DNA from: Actinomycetales bacterium
GTDB taxonomy: Bacteria; Actinomycetota; Actinomycetes; Actinomycetales; Actinomycetaceae
DNA: 64,000 nt
Direction: 5' to 3'
Assembly: GCA_015655375.1 (NCBI GenBank)
Contig: JAATFD010000053.1
Coordinates: 88,024 to 152,023, forward strand
Of the stretch, positions 44,671-54,308 are shown in pieces. The stretch's first letter is position 1. Each line of letters starts with the position of its first letter. The translations under genes and the position numbers were made by a program. Under the pieces are notes generated by a model that was not told where the DNA came from, searched no databases, and worked only from the letters and a program-made list of their open reading frames with translations.

Positions 44671-46017
44671 ATGGCGGATCTTTGGAATGTTGATCCCATT
44701 CCGTTCGTCGGGACGTCCGACCTCACGCAGGGTCTCGGATTCCACTACTACCAGCCCGATCGTGTCGTGGCGGGCAAGCCGATGAAGGACTGGCTGAGGT
44801 TTGCGGTCGCCTACTGGCACAGTTTCGACCAGCGTCTTGTCGATCCGTTCGGAGATGGCACGGCCCAGCGGCCCTACGATCACGTGACGGATCCGATGGC
44901 TCTGGCGCTGGCGAAGGTCGATTATGCCTTCGAGTTCTACGCGAAGCTCGGTGCGGGGTTCTTCTGCTTCCACGACCGCGACATCGCGCCCGAGGGCGAC
45001 ACTTTGCGCGAGACCAACGCGAACCTCGACCGCGTCGTCGACCACATCGCCGAGCTGCAGGCCGACTCCGGTGTCAAGCTGTTGTGGAACACGTCGAGCC
45101 TGTTCACCAATCCCCGTTTCGTCTCGGGCGCGGCGACCTCGCCCTTTGCGGAGATCTACGCCTATGCGGCCGGCCAGCTCAAGCACAGCCTGGAGATCGC
45201 GAAGCGCCTGGGCGCCGAGAACTACGTGTTCTGGGGCGGGCGCGAAGGCTATGAGAACCTGTGGAACACCGACCTCCGGCGCGAGCAGGACCACCAGGCC
45301 CGCTTCTTCCGGATGTGCCTGGACTACGCGAAGGAGATCGGACTGGACGCGCAGTTCCTCATCGAGCCCAAGCCGAAGGAACCGACGACCCACCAGTACG
45401 ACTTCGACGCCGCCACAGCCATCGCGTTCCTGAAGACCTACGGGTTGGACGACGACTTCAAACTCAACCTCGAGGGCAACCACGCGAACCTCGCCGGGCA
45501 TACCTATCAGCACGAGATCCGCGTGGCGCGCGCGGCGGGAATGCTCGGCTCGCTCGACGCGAACCAGGGCGACAAGCTGATCGGCTGGGACATCGACGAG
45601 TTCCCCTCCGACCTCTACGAGGCGACCGCAACGATGTGGGAGGTCCTCGCTGAAGGCTCGATCGGCCCCCATGGCGGCCTGAACTTCGACTCCAAGCCCA
45701 GGCGCACCTCGTTCACCGAGGAAGACCTGTTCCGCGGCCACATCGTCGGCATGGACACCTACGCCGCCGGCCTGCTCATCGCCGCGAAGCTTCACGAGGA
45801 CGGCTACATCGAGAACCTGGTCGCCGACCGCTACAGCTCCTACGACTCGGGGATCGGCACCACGATCGAGGACGGCACCGCGACGTTGACGAGCCTGGAG
45901 GCGGAGTCTCTAGACGCGCCACAGTCGGCACTGCTGGCCGCGACCCACTCCGACCACCTCGAGTCCGTCAAAGCAACCATCAACAACTACATCATCGCAG
46001 CACTGGCAGAGGGGTGA
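44671..46017 (+). CDS. xylA: Xylose isomerase
   Basis: Converts D-xylose to D-xylulose. 448 residues (class II length). Catalytic and metal residues are visible: '[13 protein letters not shown]', '[16 protein letters not shown]', '[18 protein letters not shown]', '[15 protein letters not shown]', '[19 protein letters not shown]'. ATG at 44671 is chosen over the ORF-track start since 'ACAAGGGAG' precedes it. No xylulokinase, xylose transporter or XylR is adjacent, so the rest of the pathway must be elsewhere. Ends in a terminator hairpin. Confidence 0.96.
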   Translation: MADLWNVDPIPFVGTSDLTQGLGFHYYQPDRVVAGKPMKDWLRFAVAYWHSFDQRLVDPFGDGTAQRPYDHVTDPMALALAKVDYAFEFYAKLGAGFFCFHDRDIAPEGDTLRETNANLDRVVDHIAELQADSGVKLLWNTSSLFTNPRFVSGAATSPFAEIYAYAAGQLKHSLEIAKRLGAENYVFWGGREGYENLWNTDLRREQDHQARFFRMCLDYAKEIGLDAQFLIEPKPKEPTTHQYDFDAATAIAFLKTYGLDDDFKLNLEGNHANLAGHTYQHEIRVARAAGMLGSLDANQGDKLIGWDIDEFPSDLYEATATMWEVLAEGSIGPHGGLNFDSKPRRTSFTEEDLFRGHIVGMDTYAAGLLIAAKLHEDGYIENLVADRYSSYDSGIGTTIEDGTATLTSLEAESLDAPQSALLAATHSDHLESVKATINNYIIAALAEG

Positions 46018-46029
46018 GCCAGCCGAAAG

Positions 46030-46069
46030 CGCGGGTGGCCCGGTTGAGATGGCGGTCGGGCCACCCGCG
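46030..46069. terminator. Hairpin terminator after xylA
   Basis: Perfect 13-bp stem (CGCGGGTGGCCCG / CGGGCCACCCGCG) with a 14-base loop, placed between convergent xylA and the phosphatase gene; likely serves both strands. Confidence 0.82.
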
Positions 46070-46089
46070 GCTGCGAAGCGCCTGCGTCC

Positions 46090-46884
46090 TCAGATCTTGA
46101 CGAGAATCTTCCGCAGGCCTGTGAGTTCCCCCGCGTCTAGGGCCAGTCCATCACGGAGGTAGCCCTCGACGGAGCCGAACGTCGCGGCAATCCTGTCGAA
46201 GGCGGCCTGGATGTAGGACGCGTCGACATCGAGCAACGGGCGCAAACGTTCGGGGTTGATCCCTGCCCGCGCGGCTGCATTGAACTGCGGTGCGAACAAG
46301 GCGAGAACGGCAGGGGAGACGGACAGGTACTCCGTGCGCACAGCTTCGTCGGTGGCACGCGCGGCAGACATCAGAATGGCGACGGCCCAGCCCGTGCGGT
46401 CCTTCCCCGCCGTGCAATGGATGAGGACGGGGCGTCCGTCGGCCTCGAGGACGGTTCGAGCGACCCGGGCGAACCCTGCGCGAGCAGTGGGGTCGTCGAC
46501 GAAGTGTCGGTACGTGTCCCTCATGAAGGCTGACGTGTCGAACGAGGCCGGGAAGGCGTCGGGGTTGATCGAACCGGCAGCGATCGCCGCAGGAACGGTC
46601 GCGCCGGACGAGGGCGCGTCGGCGAGGATGTCGACGTGGCGGTACATGGAGCCGTCGGGCACGTGGTCCGGCCGGGCATCGGCTTCGAGACTCGTGCGCA
46701 TGTCGACGATGGTTGTCAGCTCGAGCGCCGCGAGGCCGGGGTCGGAGAGAACCTCAGGGTCGTCGAGCGCAGCGGAACGGTAAAGCACGCTCGGACGAAT
46801 CGTCGCGCCACCCGTGGTCGGCCACCCGCCGACATCGCGGAGATTGGGCAAGTGGGCCGAGGCGATGATGTGTGAATCTGACAT
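46090..46884 (-). CDS. Tyrosine/dual-specificity protein phosphatase (PtpB/MptpB-like)
   Basis: 264 residues with the phosphatase loop 'LIHCTAGKDRTGWAVAIL' (CxxGKDRTG), and the N-terminal 'LPNLRDVGGWPTTGGATIRP' with 'VLYRSAALDD' found in this family. MptpB-type enzymes act on phosphotyrosine and phosphoinositides. Stand-alone gene, 116 bp from the hydrolase gene on the same strand. ATG start at 46884; no strong RBS visible. Substrate in the host unknown. Confidence 0.9.
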   Translation of the reverse strand: MSDSHIIASAHLPNLRDVGGWPTTGGATIRPSVLYRSAALDDPEVLSDPGLAALELTTIVDMRTSLEADARPDHVPDGSMYRHVDILADAPSSGATVPAAIAAGSINPDAFPASFDTSAFMRDTYRHFVDDPTARAGFARVARTVLEADGRPVLIHCTAGKDRTGWAVAILMSAARATDEAVRTEYLSVSPAVLALFAPQFNAAARAGINPERLRPLLDVDASYIQAAFDRIAATFGSVEGYLRDGLALDAGELTGLRKILVKI

Positions 46885-47000
46885 GACGTGAGTCTATGAG
46901 CGGTCCGGTGAATCCGGGCGTGATCACTTCGAGCAAGCACTTGTGAGGCCTCGGGCACGTGGTCCCTGGCTCGTTACGTGACCTCACAGCGCACCGCATC

Positions 47001-47942
47001 TCACCCCAGCTGCTTCTCCACGAAGGCGACGATCTCGTCCTCGACCTCATCGCGGATGGCGGGGTCGTTGTGGATCTCGTGGCGATAGCCCGGCCACACC
47101 CGCGTGCGGAGATCGCGGTGGCCGGACAGGGCCAGCTGATTGGCCACGTGATAGGTCCCCTCGCCGAAGTTGGCGACGGGATCGCCGTCGCCCGAGATCA
47201 GCAGGATGGGCAGCTCCGTGGGGACCCCGGGGTAGAACTCGTGTGCGGTCACCTGGTCGTAGAGGCCCAGGAAGTCCTGGATGAAGCGCAGGGACATGGG
47301 GGCGGTGAAGTTGTTGAAGGGGTCGTTCGAATGATCGCGCACGACGTCGGGGTCGACGGCGATCCAGTCGGTGGGTCCGTTGACGTGGTCGTAGCGGGAC
47401 GTGAAGCCGTCGAACATCGCGCCGACGAACGTGCCGTCGTCGCGGGCCTCGCCCTCGCCCGCTGCGATGCGAGCGGACAAGCTGGCGCGGGTGGCCTCGT
47501 TCTCCATCCCGTGGATCTGGGAGGCCACGCCGCACAGGGCGAGCGCCCTCAGGTTCTCGCCGTGTGTGGCTGCCAGGGCGCGTCCGATCATCGAGCCCCA
47601 AGAGTGACCGAAGACGGTCCAGGGCAGGTCGGGGTGGAGCTCGCGCACGAGGTCGGCCAGGGTGGCCTCGTCCTCGACGACGGCCGTGGCGCCATCGGGT
47701 CCCGTGTCGCCCCAGACTCCGGAGACGACCGCAGTGCGGCCGTGTCCCGCGTGGTCGTCGGCGGCTACGACGAATCCGGCGTCGAGGAAACGCGTGATCA
47801 TGTGGAGGTAGCGGCGCGAGTGCTCCCCCAGGCCGTGGACGATCTGGACGATCGCCCGTGTGGGGCGGACCGGTTCGTAGATCCAGCCCTGGATCTGGTC
47901 ACGGCCGTTGTGGGAGAGGAAGTCGACTTCGCGGATCGCCAT
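47001..47942 (-). CDS. Alpha/beta hydrolase, monoacylglycerol-lipase-like
   Basis: 313 residues with nucleophile elbow 'GHSWGSMIG', oxyanion region 'IVHGLGEHSRRY', Asp in 'LISGDGDPVANFG' and His in 'GYRHEIHND', matching the hydrolase-4 (lysophospholipase/monoglyceride lipase) family. ATG at 47942 with 'AAAGGAG' 8 bp upstream. No signal peptide, so cytosolic. Divergent from the SorC-family regulator. Substrate probably a mono-ester lipid (inference). Confidence 0.9.
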   Translation of the reverse strand: MAIREVDFLSHNGRDQIQGWIYEPVRPTRAIVQIVHGLGEHSRRYLHMITRFLDAGFVVAADDHAGHGRTAVVSGVWGDTGPDGATAVVEDEATLADLVRELHPDLPWTVFGHSWGSMIGRALAATHGENLRALALCGVASQIHGMENEATRASLSARIAAGEGEARDDGTFVGAMFDGFTSRYDHVNGPTDWIAVDPDVVRDHSNDPFNNFTAPMSLRFIQDFLGLYDQVTAHEFYPGVPTELPILLISGDGDPVANFGEGTYHVANQLALSGHRDLRTRVWPGYRHEIHNDPAIRDEVEDEIVAFVEKQLG

Positions 47943-48087
47943 GATGTGCTCCTTTGCCGGGCGGGAATGAGAACGAGGGAGAGAATGCCTGCCGGTCGGG
48001 TCCCGTGCCTCAGGCTAGTCGTGGGCGGCAATCGGGGCTGGTTCGGTTGTACATACACTGTCGTCAGACGGATCTGAGGAGAACACG

Positions 48088-49053
48088 GTGACCAACAAGG
48101 ACGAGCGCGCCTTGGAGGCGGCCCGGTTGTACTACATCAAGGGCCTGCCGCAATCGGCGGTTGCAAAGACTCTCGGTGTGTCGCGACCGACAGCTTCCAA
48201 GCTGATCCAGTATGCGCGCGATCGCGGGTTCGTCACGATCTCGATCAACGATCCTGGTGAGGATCGGGCAGGACTCGAGCAACGGTTGTGCGACGCTTTT
48301 GACCTCGAGGAGGCACGTGTCTCCAGCTCGGCCAACGGAGATTACGAATCTCTCCTGGATGGACTGGGTGCGGTCGGTGCGGAAGTCGTCGAGGACCTCG
48401 TCCATGACGGCACGATGATCGGCGTCAGTTGGGGCAAGACGATGTGGTCGGTTGCGCGTCACCTTGGACATCGCGATGTCCAAGGCGTTGAGGTCATCCA
48501 GCTCAAGGGCGGTCTGTCCTTCACGTCGTGGGAGACCAATGACATGGAGACGATGAACCTCTTCTGCAGGGCCTTCAATGCGTACGGCCGCTACCTTCAT
48601 CTGCCGGTCGCCTTCGACTCCGAGGAAGTCAAAAGGCTGGTCGAGAGCGAACGTCATCTGCGTCAGGTCCTTGAGATGGGCCGCGAGGCCGATTTCGCGG
48701 TCTTCACCGTCGGTTCCGTCCAGCCGGACTCGTTGTTGTTGTCCGCCGGGTACTTGACGACTGCGGAGCAATCCGTTGTCCTTGAGCGAGCGAAAGGTGA
48801 CATTTGTTCTCGCTTTTTTGACGAAGAGGGCAAGCCCTGCGTTCCCTCGCTCGATCGGCGCACCGTCGGTATCAGTTTGGAGGATCTCCGCAAGAAGTCG
48901 ACCAGAGTCCTTGTCGCAGGGGGTCAGCGGAAGGTCGACGGCCTCGAGGTCGCGCTCAAAGCCGGTTACGCCACGCGGTTGGTGACCGACGAATTGTCTG
49001 CCAGCACGTTGCTTGTCCGTCATGACGACGACTGCGGGCGTGAACAAGTGTAA
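48088..49053 (+). CDS. SorC/DeoR-type sugar-binding transcriptional regulator (deoxyribose operon)
   Basis: 321 residues; N-terminal HTH 'SAVAKTLGVSRPTASKLI' and the C-terminal sugar-phosphate-sensing SorC domain ('GTMIGVSWGKTMWSVARHLG'). GTG at 48088 with 'TGAGGAG' upstream. Located 66 bp upstream of deoC on the same strand; its Bacillus relative DeoR senses deoxyribose-5-phosphate. It very probably controls the operon that follows. The last residues are followed by the deoC promoter. Confidence 0.92.
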   Translation: MTNKDERALEAARLYYIKGLPQSAVAKTLGVSRPTASKLIQYARDRGFVTISINDPGEDRAGLEQRLCDAFDLEEARVSSSANGDYESLLDGLGAVGAEVVEDLVHDGTMIGVSWGKTMWSVARHLGHRDVQGVEVIQLKGGLSFTSWETNDMETMNLFCRAFNAYGRYLHLPVAFDSEEVKRLVESERHLRQVLEMGREADFAVFTVGSVQPDSLLLSAGYLTTAEQSVVLERAKGDICSRFFDEEGKPCVPSLDRRTVGISLEDLRKKSTRVLVAGGQRKVDGLEVALKAGYATRLVTDELSASTLLVRHDDDCGREQV

Positions 49054-49062
49054 TAATCGAAA

Positions 49063-49091
49063 TTGACATATGTTCCCTTTGGTCGTAGCGT
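49063..49091 (+). promoter_or_regulatory. Putative deo operon promoter
   Basis: TTGACA (49063-49068), 17-bp spacer, TAGCGT (49086-49091), 28 bp upstream of the deoC start. GAACA (49042-49046) and TGTTC (49071-49075) form a loose inverted repeat over the -35 that could be part of the regulator's operator. Confidence 0.6.
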
Positions 49092-49119
49092 CAGTGTCAC
49101 GACCAAAGGAGGTTGCGAC

Positions 49120-49779
49120 GTGGCAAAGACGCAGATCATCGATCACACGCTGCTGAAGCCGGATGCGCGACGGGAACAAATCGAGCAACTGGCACAAGAG
49201 GCAAAGACCTACGGATTCCATTCGGTGTGCGTGAACCCCTGCTGGGTTTCGACCGTGTCCGGCATTCTTGAGGGAACGGGCGTAGCGGTCTGCTCCGTCA
49301 TCGCGTTCCCCTTCGGTGCGACGACACCTCGGAGCAAGGCCGCAGAGGCGGCCGAGGCTGTGGAGAACGGCGCCAACGAGGTCGACATGGTGATGAATAT
49401 CGGTCGTGCCCGCGATGGGGACTGGGGCTTGGTCGAACAGGACATTCATGCGGTGGTCGAAGCGGTCGGCGTCAACACTCTGGTGAAGGTCATTCTCGAA
49501 ACCTGCTTGCTGAGTGACGACCAGATCGTTCGCGCCTGTCAGGCCGTGGTTGACGCTGGTGCAGATTTCGTCAAGACGTCAACCGGATTCTCCGACGGTG
49601 GCGCGACCACTCACGCAGTAGAACTCATGCGTCGCACAGTCGGTCCGGACTTCGGCGTCAAAGCATCCGGCGGGATCCATACCCCTGCCGATTTTGATGC
49701 GATGGTCGCCGCCGGAGCAAGCCGGATTGGCGCCTCCGCAGGCATGGAACTCGTGAAAGAAGGTGCGAATCAATGTTGA
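49120..49779 (+). CDS. deoC: Deoxyribose-phosphate aldolase
   Basis: Cleaves 2-deoxy-D-ribose 5-phosphate to glyceraldehyde-3-phosphate and acetaldehyde. 219 residues. Schiff-base Lys in '[14 protein letters not shown]', catalytic Lys in 'FGVKASGGI', plus '[11 protein letters not shown]' and 'EVDMVMNIG'. GTG at 49120 with 'AAAGGAGG' upstream replaces the ORF-track ATG, which lies in the promoter. Overlaps the permease gene by 7 bp. Confidence 0.96.
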   Translation: MAKTQIIDHTLLKPDARREQIEQLAQEAKTYGFHSVCVNPCWVSTVSGILEGTGVAVCSVIAFPFGATTPRSKAAEAAEAVENGANEVDMVMNIGRARDGDWGLVEQDIHAVVEAVGVNTLVKVILETCLLSDDQIVRACQAVVDAGADFVKTSTGFSDGGATTHAVELMRRTVGPDFGVKASGGIHTPADFDAMVAAGASRIGASAGMELVKEGANQC

Positions 49780-51095
49780 TCAAGAACACCGCCACACAGC
49801 TTCCGGACGGATATCTGTCCAAGACGCCGCTCCTGCAATACATCCTGGTGTCGCTCTGCTTCCCCATGTGGGGTGCTGCAGCTGCGCTCAACGACATTCT
49901 CATCACTCAGTTCAAGACCATTTTCACCCTGTCGGACGTGGCGACCGCGTTCGTGCAGAGCGCCTTCTATGGCGGCTACTTCGTCATGGCGATCCCGGCC
50001 TCGCGCGTCATCAAGAAGACGTCCTACAAGGTCGGCATCCTCATCGGTCTGAGCGTCTACATCATCGGCGGGATCCTCTTCTTTCCGGCCTCGACCATGG
50101 CAACCTATTCGGTCTTCCTGGTGGCTCTCTTCGCCCTCGCGATTGGTCTGAGCTTCCTGGAGACCTCGTGCAACACCTACTCCACGATGCTTGGCCCACG
50201 CCGCCTGTCGACGCTGCGCCTCAACATCTCCCAGACCTTCTACCCACTGGGCTCGATCCTTGGCATCGTGTTGGGCAAGTACCTGATCTTCGGCAGCGGG
50301 GAGTCCCTCAAGAAGCAGATGGAGGGGCTCGACGCCGAGCAGGCGAAGGCTTTCGGTGAGCAGGCGCTGCAGAGCACCTTGCTTCCATACAAGTACATCG
50401 TCGTGGTCCTGGCAGTGATGCTGATCCTTGTGGCGATCACTGAGTTCCCGCACTGCAAACCCCTGCGCGACGCCACGCATGAGGCGACGGCGACGATCGG
50501 GGAGACCTTCAGCTATCTGTTCCACAACAAGCGCTTTCTGCAGGGCATCGGCACCCAGTTCCTCTACGTCGGTATGCAGACCGCAGTGTGGTCCTTCACC
50601 ATTCGCCTCGCGATGCAGCTCAACGGGAACATTAACGAGCGTGACGCGTCAACATTCATGATTTTCTCCTACATTGCGTTCTTCCTCGGGAAGTTCATCG
50701 CGAACATCCTCATGACGCGAGTCGACGCGAACAAAGTCCTAATCGGATACTCGACGCTGGGAATTCTTGCTCTGATCTATGTGGTGACGGTGCCCAATAT
50801 GACCGCGGTCTATGCGGCCATTCTAGTTTCAGGGCTGTTCGGTCCCTGCTGGGCCACGATCTATGCGCGCACGCTGGACACGATCGAGGACAAGCGCCAC
50901 ACCGAGACCGGTGGCGCGGTCATCGTCATGTCGATCGTCGGCGGAGCCTTCATCCCGATCATCCAGGGACTGGTTTCCGACCACACGGGTTCGATGCAGA
51001 CATCGTTCGTCGTCAACATTGTGTGCTTTGCGGCCGTACTTGCCTACTTCATCGCTTTCTATCGTCGGGAGCACCGCGCTCCGTCCGTCGCCTGA
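49773..51095 (+). CDS. FucP-like MFS permease, likely deoxyribose transporter (DeoP-type)
   Basis: 440 residues, ~12 membrane segments, of the fucose:proton symporter (FHS/FucP) family: '[20 protein letters not shown]', '[20 protein letters not shown]', '[20 protein letters not shown]'. Salmonella's deoP belongs to the same family. Its place between deoC and a deoX/deoK pair makes deoxyribose the likely substrate (inference). ATG at 49773 is inside deoC. Confidence 0.9.
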   Translation: MLIKNTATQLPDGYLSKTPLLQYILVSLCFPMWGAAAALNDILITQFKTIFTLSDVATAFVQSAFYGGYFVMAIPASRVIKKTSYKVGILIGLSVYIIGGILFFPASTMATYSVFLVALFALAIGLSFLETSCNTYSTMLGPRRLSTLRLNISQTFYPLGSILGIVLGKYLIFGSGESLKKQMEGLDAEQAKAFGEQALQSTLLPYKYIVVVLAVMLILVAITEFPHCKPLRDATHEATATIGETFSYLFHNKRFLQGIGTQFLYVGMQTAVWSFTIRLAMQLNGNINERDASTFMIFSYIAFFLGKFIANILMTRVDANKVLIGYSTLGILALIYVVTVPNMTAVYAAILVSGLFGPCWATIYARTLDTIEDKRHTETGGAVIVMSIVGGAFIPIIQGLVSDHTGSMQTSFVVNIVCFAAVLAYFIAFYRREHRAPSVA

Positions 51096-51115
51096 GACCT
51101 CGAGGAGGGTCATAC

Positions 51116-52138
51116 ATGTTCACTGTCGAACTGTCCAGGAACCAATTCACTCCTACCCCGGCAACAATTCTCTCCAATGAGGAATTCACGGTCACGGCGA
51201 AAGAATATTCGACCGGTGTCGCGTCCCTGCTCATTGCGAACTCCAAAGGTCACCTTGAGATCCTTCCCTTCATGGGGCAGATCATCTGGGATGCCGAATT
51301 CGAGGGCACCAGCCTGCGGATGACAAACATGTTCGCAGAGCCCCATCCGGCGACGCTGATCGAGGACACCTATGGGTGCTTCGCCTTCCACTCCGGGTTG
51401 CTCGGTGCCGGATGTCCGGGCCCCGAGGACACGCATCCCCTGCACGGGGAGTTCGCATGCGCGCGTATGGATCGTGCCTGGCTGGAGGTCAGCGAGGACG
51501 CCATTGCGATCACCGGCTCCTACGAGTACGTCAAGGGATTCGGGGATAACTACCGTGCTCAGCCGAAGGTGACGCTGGGCACGGGCGCGACGAGGTTCGC
51601 CATCGAAATGGACGTCACGAACTTGTCCCAGTACCAGACGATGACGTTGCAATACATGTGCCACATGAACTACGCATACGTTGCGGGTGCCACTCTGACG
51701 GAGAACCTGCCGAAGGGGAGCTTCCGAATCCGTGAGTCCATTCCGGCCCACGTTCACCCGACGCCCGAGTGGACTGCCTTCAACGAGGCAATCAAGGGCG
51801 GTTCGGTCGACACCGCCAAGCTGGCTGGATCAGAGAACTACGATCCCGAGATCGTCTTTTTCGCCGACGACCTCCCTCAGTACGGGACTGACATGCGTTT
51901 CGAGCTGCAGGCTCCGGACGGAACGACCTTCCGCACCGAGTTCTCCTCGGCAGAGTTCCCGGTCGCGACCCGGTGGATCCTATGGAATCCGGATCAGCAG
52001 GTCGCCGCGTTCGTCCTTCCGGGCACGTCCCGCCCCGAGGGCCGCCTGGCCGCGAAGGCCGCGGGTACGCTCATCGAGTTGGGGGCCCAGGAGACGCGTC
52101 ATTTCCGCGTCGTCACGGGCCTGGTCAAGGAGGCGTGA
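51116..52138 (+). CDS. DUF4432/aldose-epimerase-like protein (DeoX-type)
   Basis: 340 residues of the galactose-mutarotase fold: 'ILPFMGQIIWDAEFEG', 'CFAFHSGLLGAGCPGPEDTH', 'LHGEFACARMDRAWLEV', 'YMCHMNYAYVAGA'. Salmonella deoX, with no firm function, is of this type. Probably interconverts anomers of the incoming sugar (inference). ATG at 51116 with 'GAGGAGG' upstream; 20 bp after the permease and 3 bp before the kinase. Confidence 0.85.
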   Translation: MFTVELSRNQFTPTPATILSNEEFTVTAKEYSTGVASLLIANSKGHLEILPFMGQIIWDAEFEGTSLRMTNMFAEPHPATLIEDTYGCFAFHSGLLGAGCPGPEDTHPLHGEFACARMDRAWLEVSEDAIAITGSYEYVKGFGDNYRAQPKVTLGTGATRFAIEMDVTNLSQYQTMTLQYMCHMNYAYVAGATLTENLPKGSFRIRESIPAHVHPTPEWTAFNEAIKGGSVDTAKLAGSENYDPEIVFFADDLPQYGTDMRFELQAPDGTTFRTEFSSAEFPVATRWILWNPDQQVAAFVLPGTSRPEGRLAAKAAGTLIELGAQETRHFRVVTGLVKEA

Positions 52139-52141
52139 GTC

Positions 52142-53077
52142 ATGAGCGCAGGCATCGCAGTCATCGGGTCCAACATGGTCGACCTCATCAGTTACATCAC
52201 CCGGATGCCCGCCGAGGGTGAGACCATCGAGGCTCCGGATTTCTCCATGGGGTGCGGCGGCAAGGGCGCGAACCAAGCGGTCGCGGCCGCTCGGCTGGGC
52301 TCGCAGATCCTCATGGTCTCGCGCGTGGGTGACGACATGTTCGCCGCCAACACGCTGCGCAACTTTGAAGAGAACGGGATCGATACGACTCATGTGCTGT
52401 CGACTCCGGGGACATCGGGTGTGGCCCCGATCTTCGTCGACCCCCAATCGGCCAACTCGATCATCATCGTCAAGGGAGCCAACAACGCACTGTCTCCCGC
52501 CGATGTCGAGGAGGTGGCCGACGAGGTCGCTCAGTGCAAGCTGATCGTCCTTCAGCTGGAGATCCCGTTGGAGACCGTGTCCGCGGCGATCGACCTGGGG
52601 CACCGGGTCGGGGTACCGGTGCTGCTCAACCCCGCGCCCGCGACCACGGAGCTGGACTTCGACCAGGTGACGAAGTGCGAATACTTCGTTCCCAATGAGA
52701 CGGAGTTGGCGACCCTGACAGGAATGCCGACGGAATCGCTGGATGAGGTCCGCGCCGCAGCCCGGGCCCTGGTCGACAAGGGTTGTGCGAACGTCATTGT
52801 CACGCTGGGCAAGCGTGGGGTGTTCTGGCTCAGCGCCGAGGGTGAGCTGACACTCGACCAGTATCCGGCCACTGCCGTCGACACGACTGGGGCGGGAGAT
52901 GCCTTCATCGGATGCTTCAGCCACTGTGTGGTTCAGGGCGATTCCGTGCCTGAGGCCCTGAAGACGGCGAATGCCTATGCGGCCAACTCGGTGACCAAAC
53001 GCGGGACCCAGAAGTCGTACGCGACGGCGGAAGAGTTCGCGGCGTGGGTCGGGAAGGGAGCTCCTTCTCAGGCCTGA
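52142..53077 (+). CDS. Ribokinase-family sugar kinase, likely deoxyribokinase
   Basis: 311 residues of the PfkB family: 'GCGGKGANQAVAAARLG' near the N-terminus and the catalytic 'VDTTGAGDAFIGCF' (base Asp in TGAGD). Starts 'MSAGIAVIGSNMVDLISYIT', like ribokinases. With deoC, a permease and deoX on the same transcript, deoxyribose is the likely substrate, as in Salmonella deoK. Last gene of the operon. Confidence 0.92.
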   Translation: MSAGIAVIGSNMVDLISYITRMPAEGETIEAPDFSMGCGGKGANQAVAAARLGSQILMVSRVGDDMFAANTLRNFEENGIDTTHVLSTPGTSGVAPIFVDPQSANSIIIVKGANNALSPADVEEVADEVAQCKLIVLQLEIPLETVSAAIDLGHRVGVPVLLNPAPATTELDFDQVTKCEYFVPNETELATLTGMPTESLDEVRAAARALVDKGCANVIVTLGKRGVFWLSAEGELTLDQYPATAVDTTGAGDAFIGCFSHCVVQGDSVPEALKTANAYAANSVTKRGTQKSYATAEEFAAWVGKGAPSQA

Positions 53078-53145
53078 TCGCCAGCAGGTGACAAGAGGAG
53101 CCGAGAACACCACCATCGAGGGGCGCTCACGCAGATCCACACGGG

Positions 53146-54036
53146 TTAGCGCGAGCGCTTCTTCTGTGTCTTCTGTGCCCTCGTGGACGTTGCTGTACCC
53201 GTGACTGCGGGAGCATCCTCCGGCTGTTCGATCTCGGGCAGCGTGATGTCCTCCAGACCCGCGCCCTCGATCCGCGCGCGAATGATCGAGGCGATGTCTG
53301 CCAGATCGAGCTGTTCGGCGCGTTCGACGGGCATCGTCACCGAGACGGCGAGGATTGGCACGCCGACGACGCACAGCGGGACTCCGACACATGCGAGGCT
53401 CGGTCGATCCTCGCCGATCTCCACCGCGTATCCCTGGGTCGCGACCCGGTGGATCTCCTCGCGCAGGCGGTTGGCCAGATAGTCGGAGGGATCGTCGATC
53501 AGCTTCAGCCACATGTCGAGCTCAGCGTTTGAGGGATTCCGGGCACCGAGAATGGCGCGCCCCATGGCGGTTGTTGCGACAGGCGCGCTCTGGCCGATGC
53601 GCGACCACACCCGGATCGGGCGATCGGGTTCGACCTTGTCCAGATAGACGACGTCGCGTTCGTAGAGGCGTCCGAGGTGGACGAGCTCCCGCGTTTCCAG
53701 AGAGATCTGTTGAAGAACGGGGTGCAGCCTCGTCGCGGCCTGGTCGGAGCTGGTCCACCACGTTGCCATGCGCGCGGTGATGGTGCCGAGGTGGTACTTG
53801 CCAGAGTCGTCCTGCTCGATCCAATGTCGCTGGCGCAAGGTGGCCAGGATGTGGTGCAGACTCGACTTGTTCAGTCCGGTGCCCTGGGTCAGAGCGCTCA
53901 GCGTGGCACCGCCGCCGTCGATCGTCAGCATGTGTTCGATGACGGCCAAGGCCTTGTCGACCGAGGCGATCGTCGTCGGACGAGTGGGCTCGCGTGTCCC
54001 TGACAGTAGGGTCCCCTCGGAGTTGGTGCTCCGCAT
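53146..54036 (-). CDS. IclR-family transcriptional regulator
   Basis: 296 residues: winged HTH 'TLSALTQGTGLNKSSLHHIL' and effector domain with 'VGVPLCVVGVPILAVSVTM'. Basic Lys/Arg/Thr-rich tail. ATG at 54036 ('MRSTNSEGT') has 'CAGGAGC' upstream; the ORF-track extension reaches into the operator. Divergent from the dehydrogenase-dehydratase cluster, which it likely controls through the repeats at 54212-54241. Confidence 0.92.
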   Translation of the reverse strand: MRSTNSEGTLLSGTREPTRPTTIASVDKALAVIEHMLTIDGGGATLSALTQGTGLNKSSLHHILATLRQRHWIEQDDSGKYHLGTITARMATWWTSSDQAATRLHPVLQQISLETRELVHLGRLYERDVVYLDKVEPDRPIRVWSRIGQSAPVATTAMGRAILGARNPSNAELDMWLKLIDDPSDYLANRLREEIHRVATQGYAVEIGEDRPSLACVGVPLCVVGVPILAVSVTMPVERAEQLDLADIASIIRARIEGAGLEDITLPEIEQPEDAPAVTGTATSTRAQKTQKKRSR

Positions 54037-54211
54037 TCCCAGCTCCTGATCCGTGGATGGCTCGTGTGTGAGGACCTCCCGTCCCACCGGAGGTCTCCCG
54101 ATGCTCACGAACCTACCACCTGGTTGCACCCTATGAAATGGGTGAGCCACATCACATGACCTTGACCTGTAACTTTCTGGACTCGGCGTTTCTGATCGAC
54201 GTACATTGAAG

Positions 54212-54241
54212 ATGTGAAACGTGCATTGCAGCATGTGAAAC
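54212..54241. promoter_or_regulatory. Direct repeat, probable IclR-type operator
   Basis: ATGTGAAAC occurs at 54212-54220 and 54233-54241, 21 bp apart (two helical turns), with GTGCATTGCAGC between. Lies in the divergent gap, 68 bp upstream of the dehydrogenase start. Confidence 0.65.
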
Positions 54242-54308
54242 AGTGAGTCTGTGCAGTCACAGGGCGCCAGGCTCGCATCGTATGGAGATTCGACTGAGAG
54301 GCAGGCCG

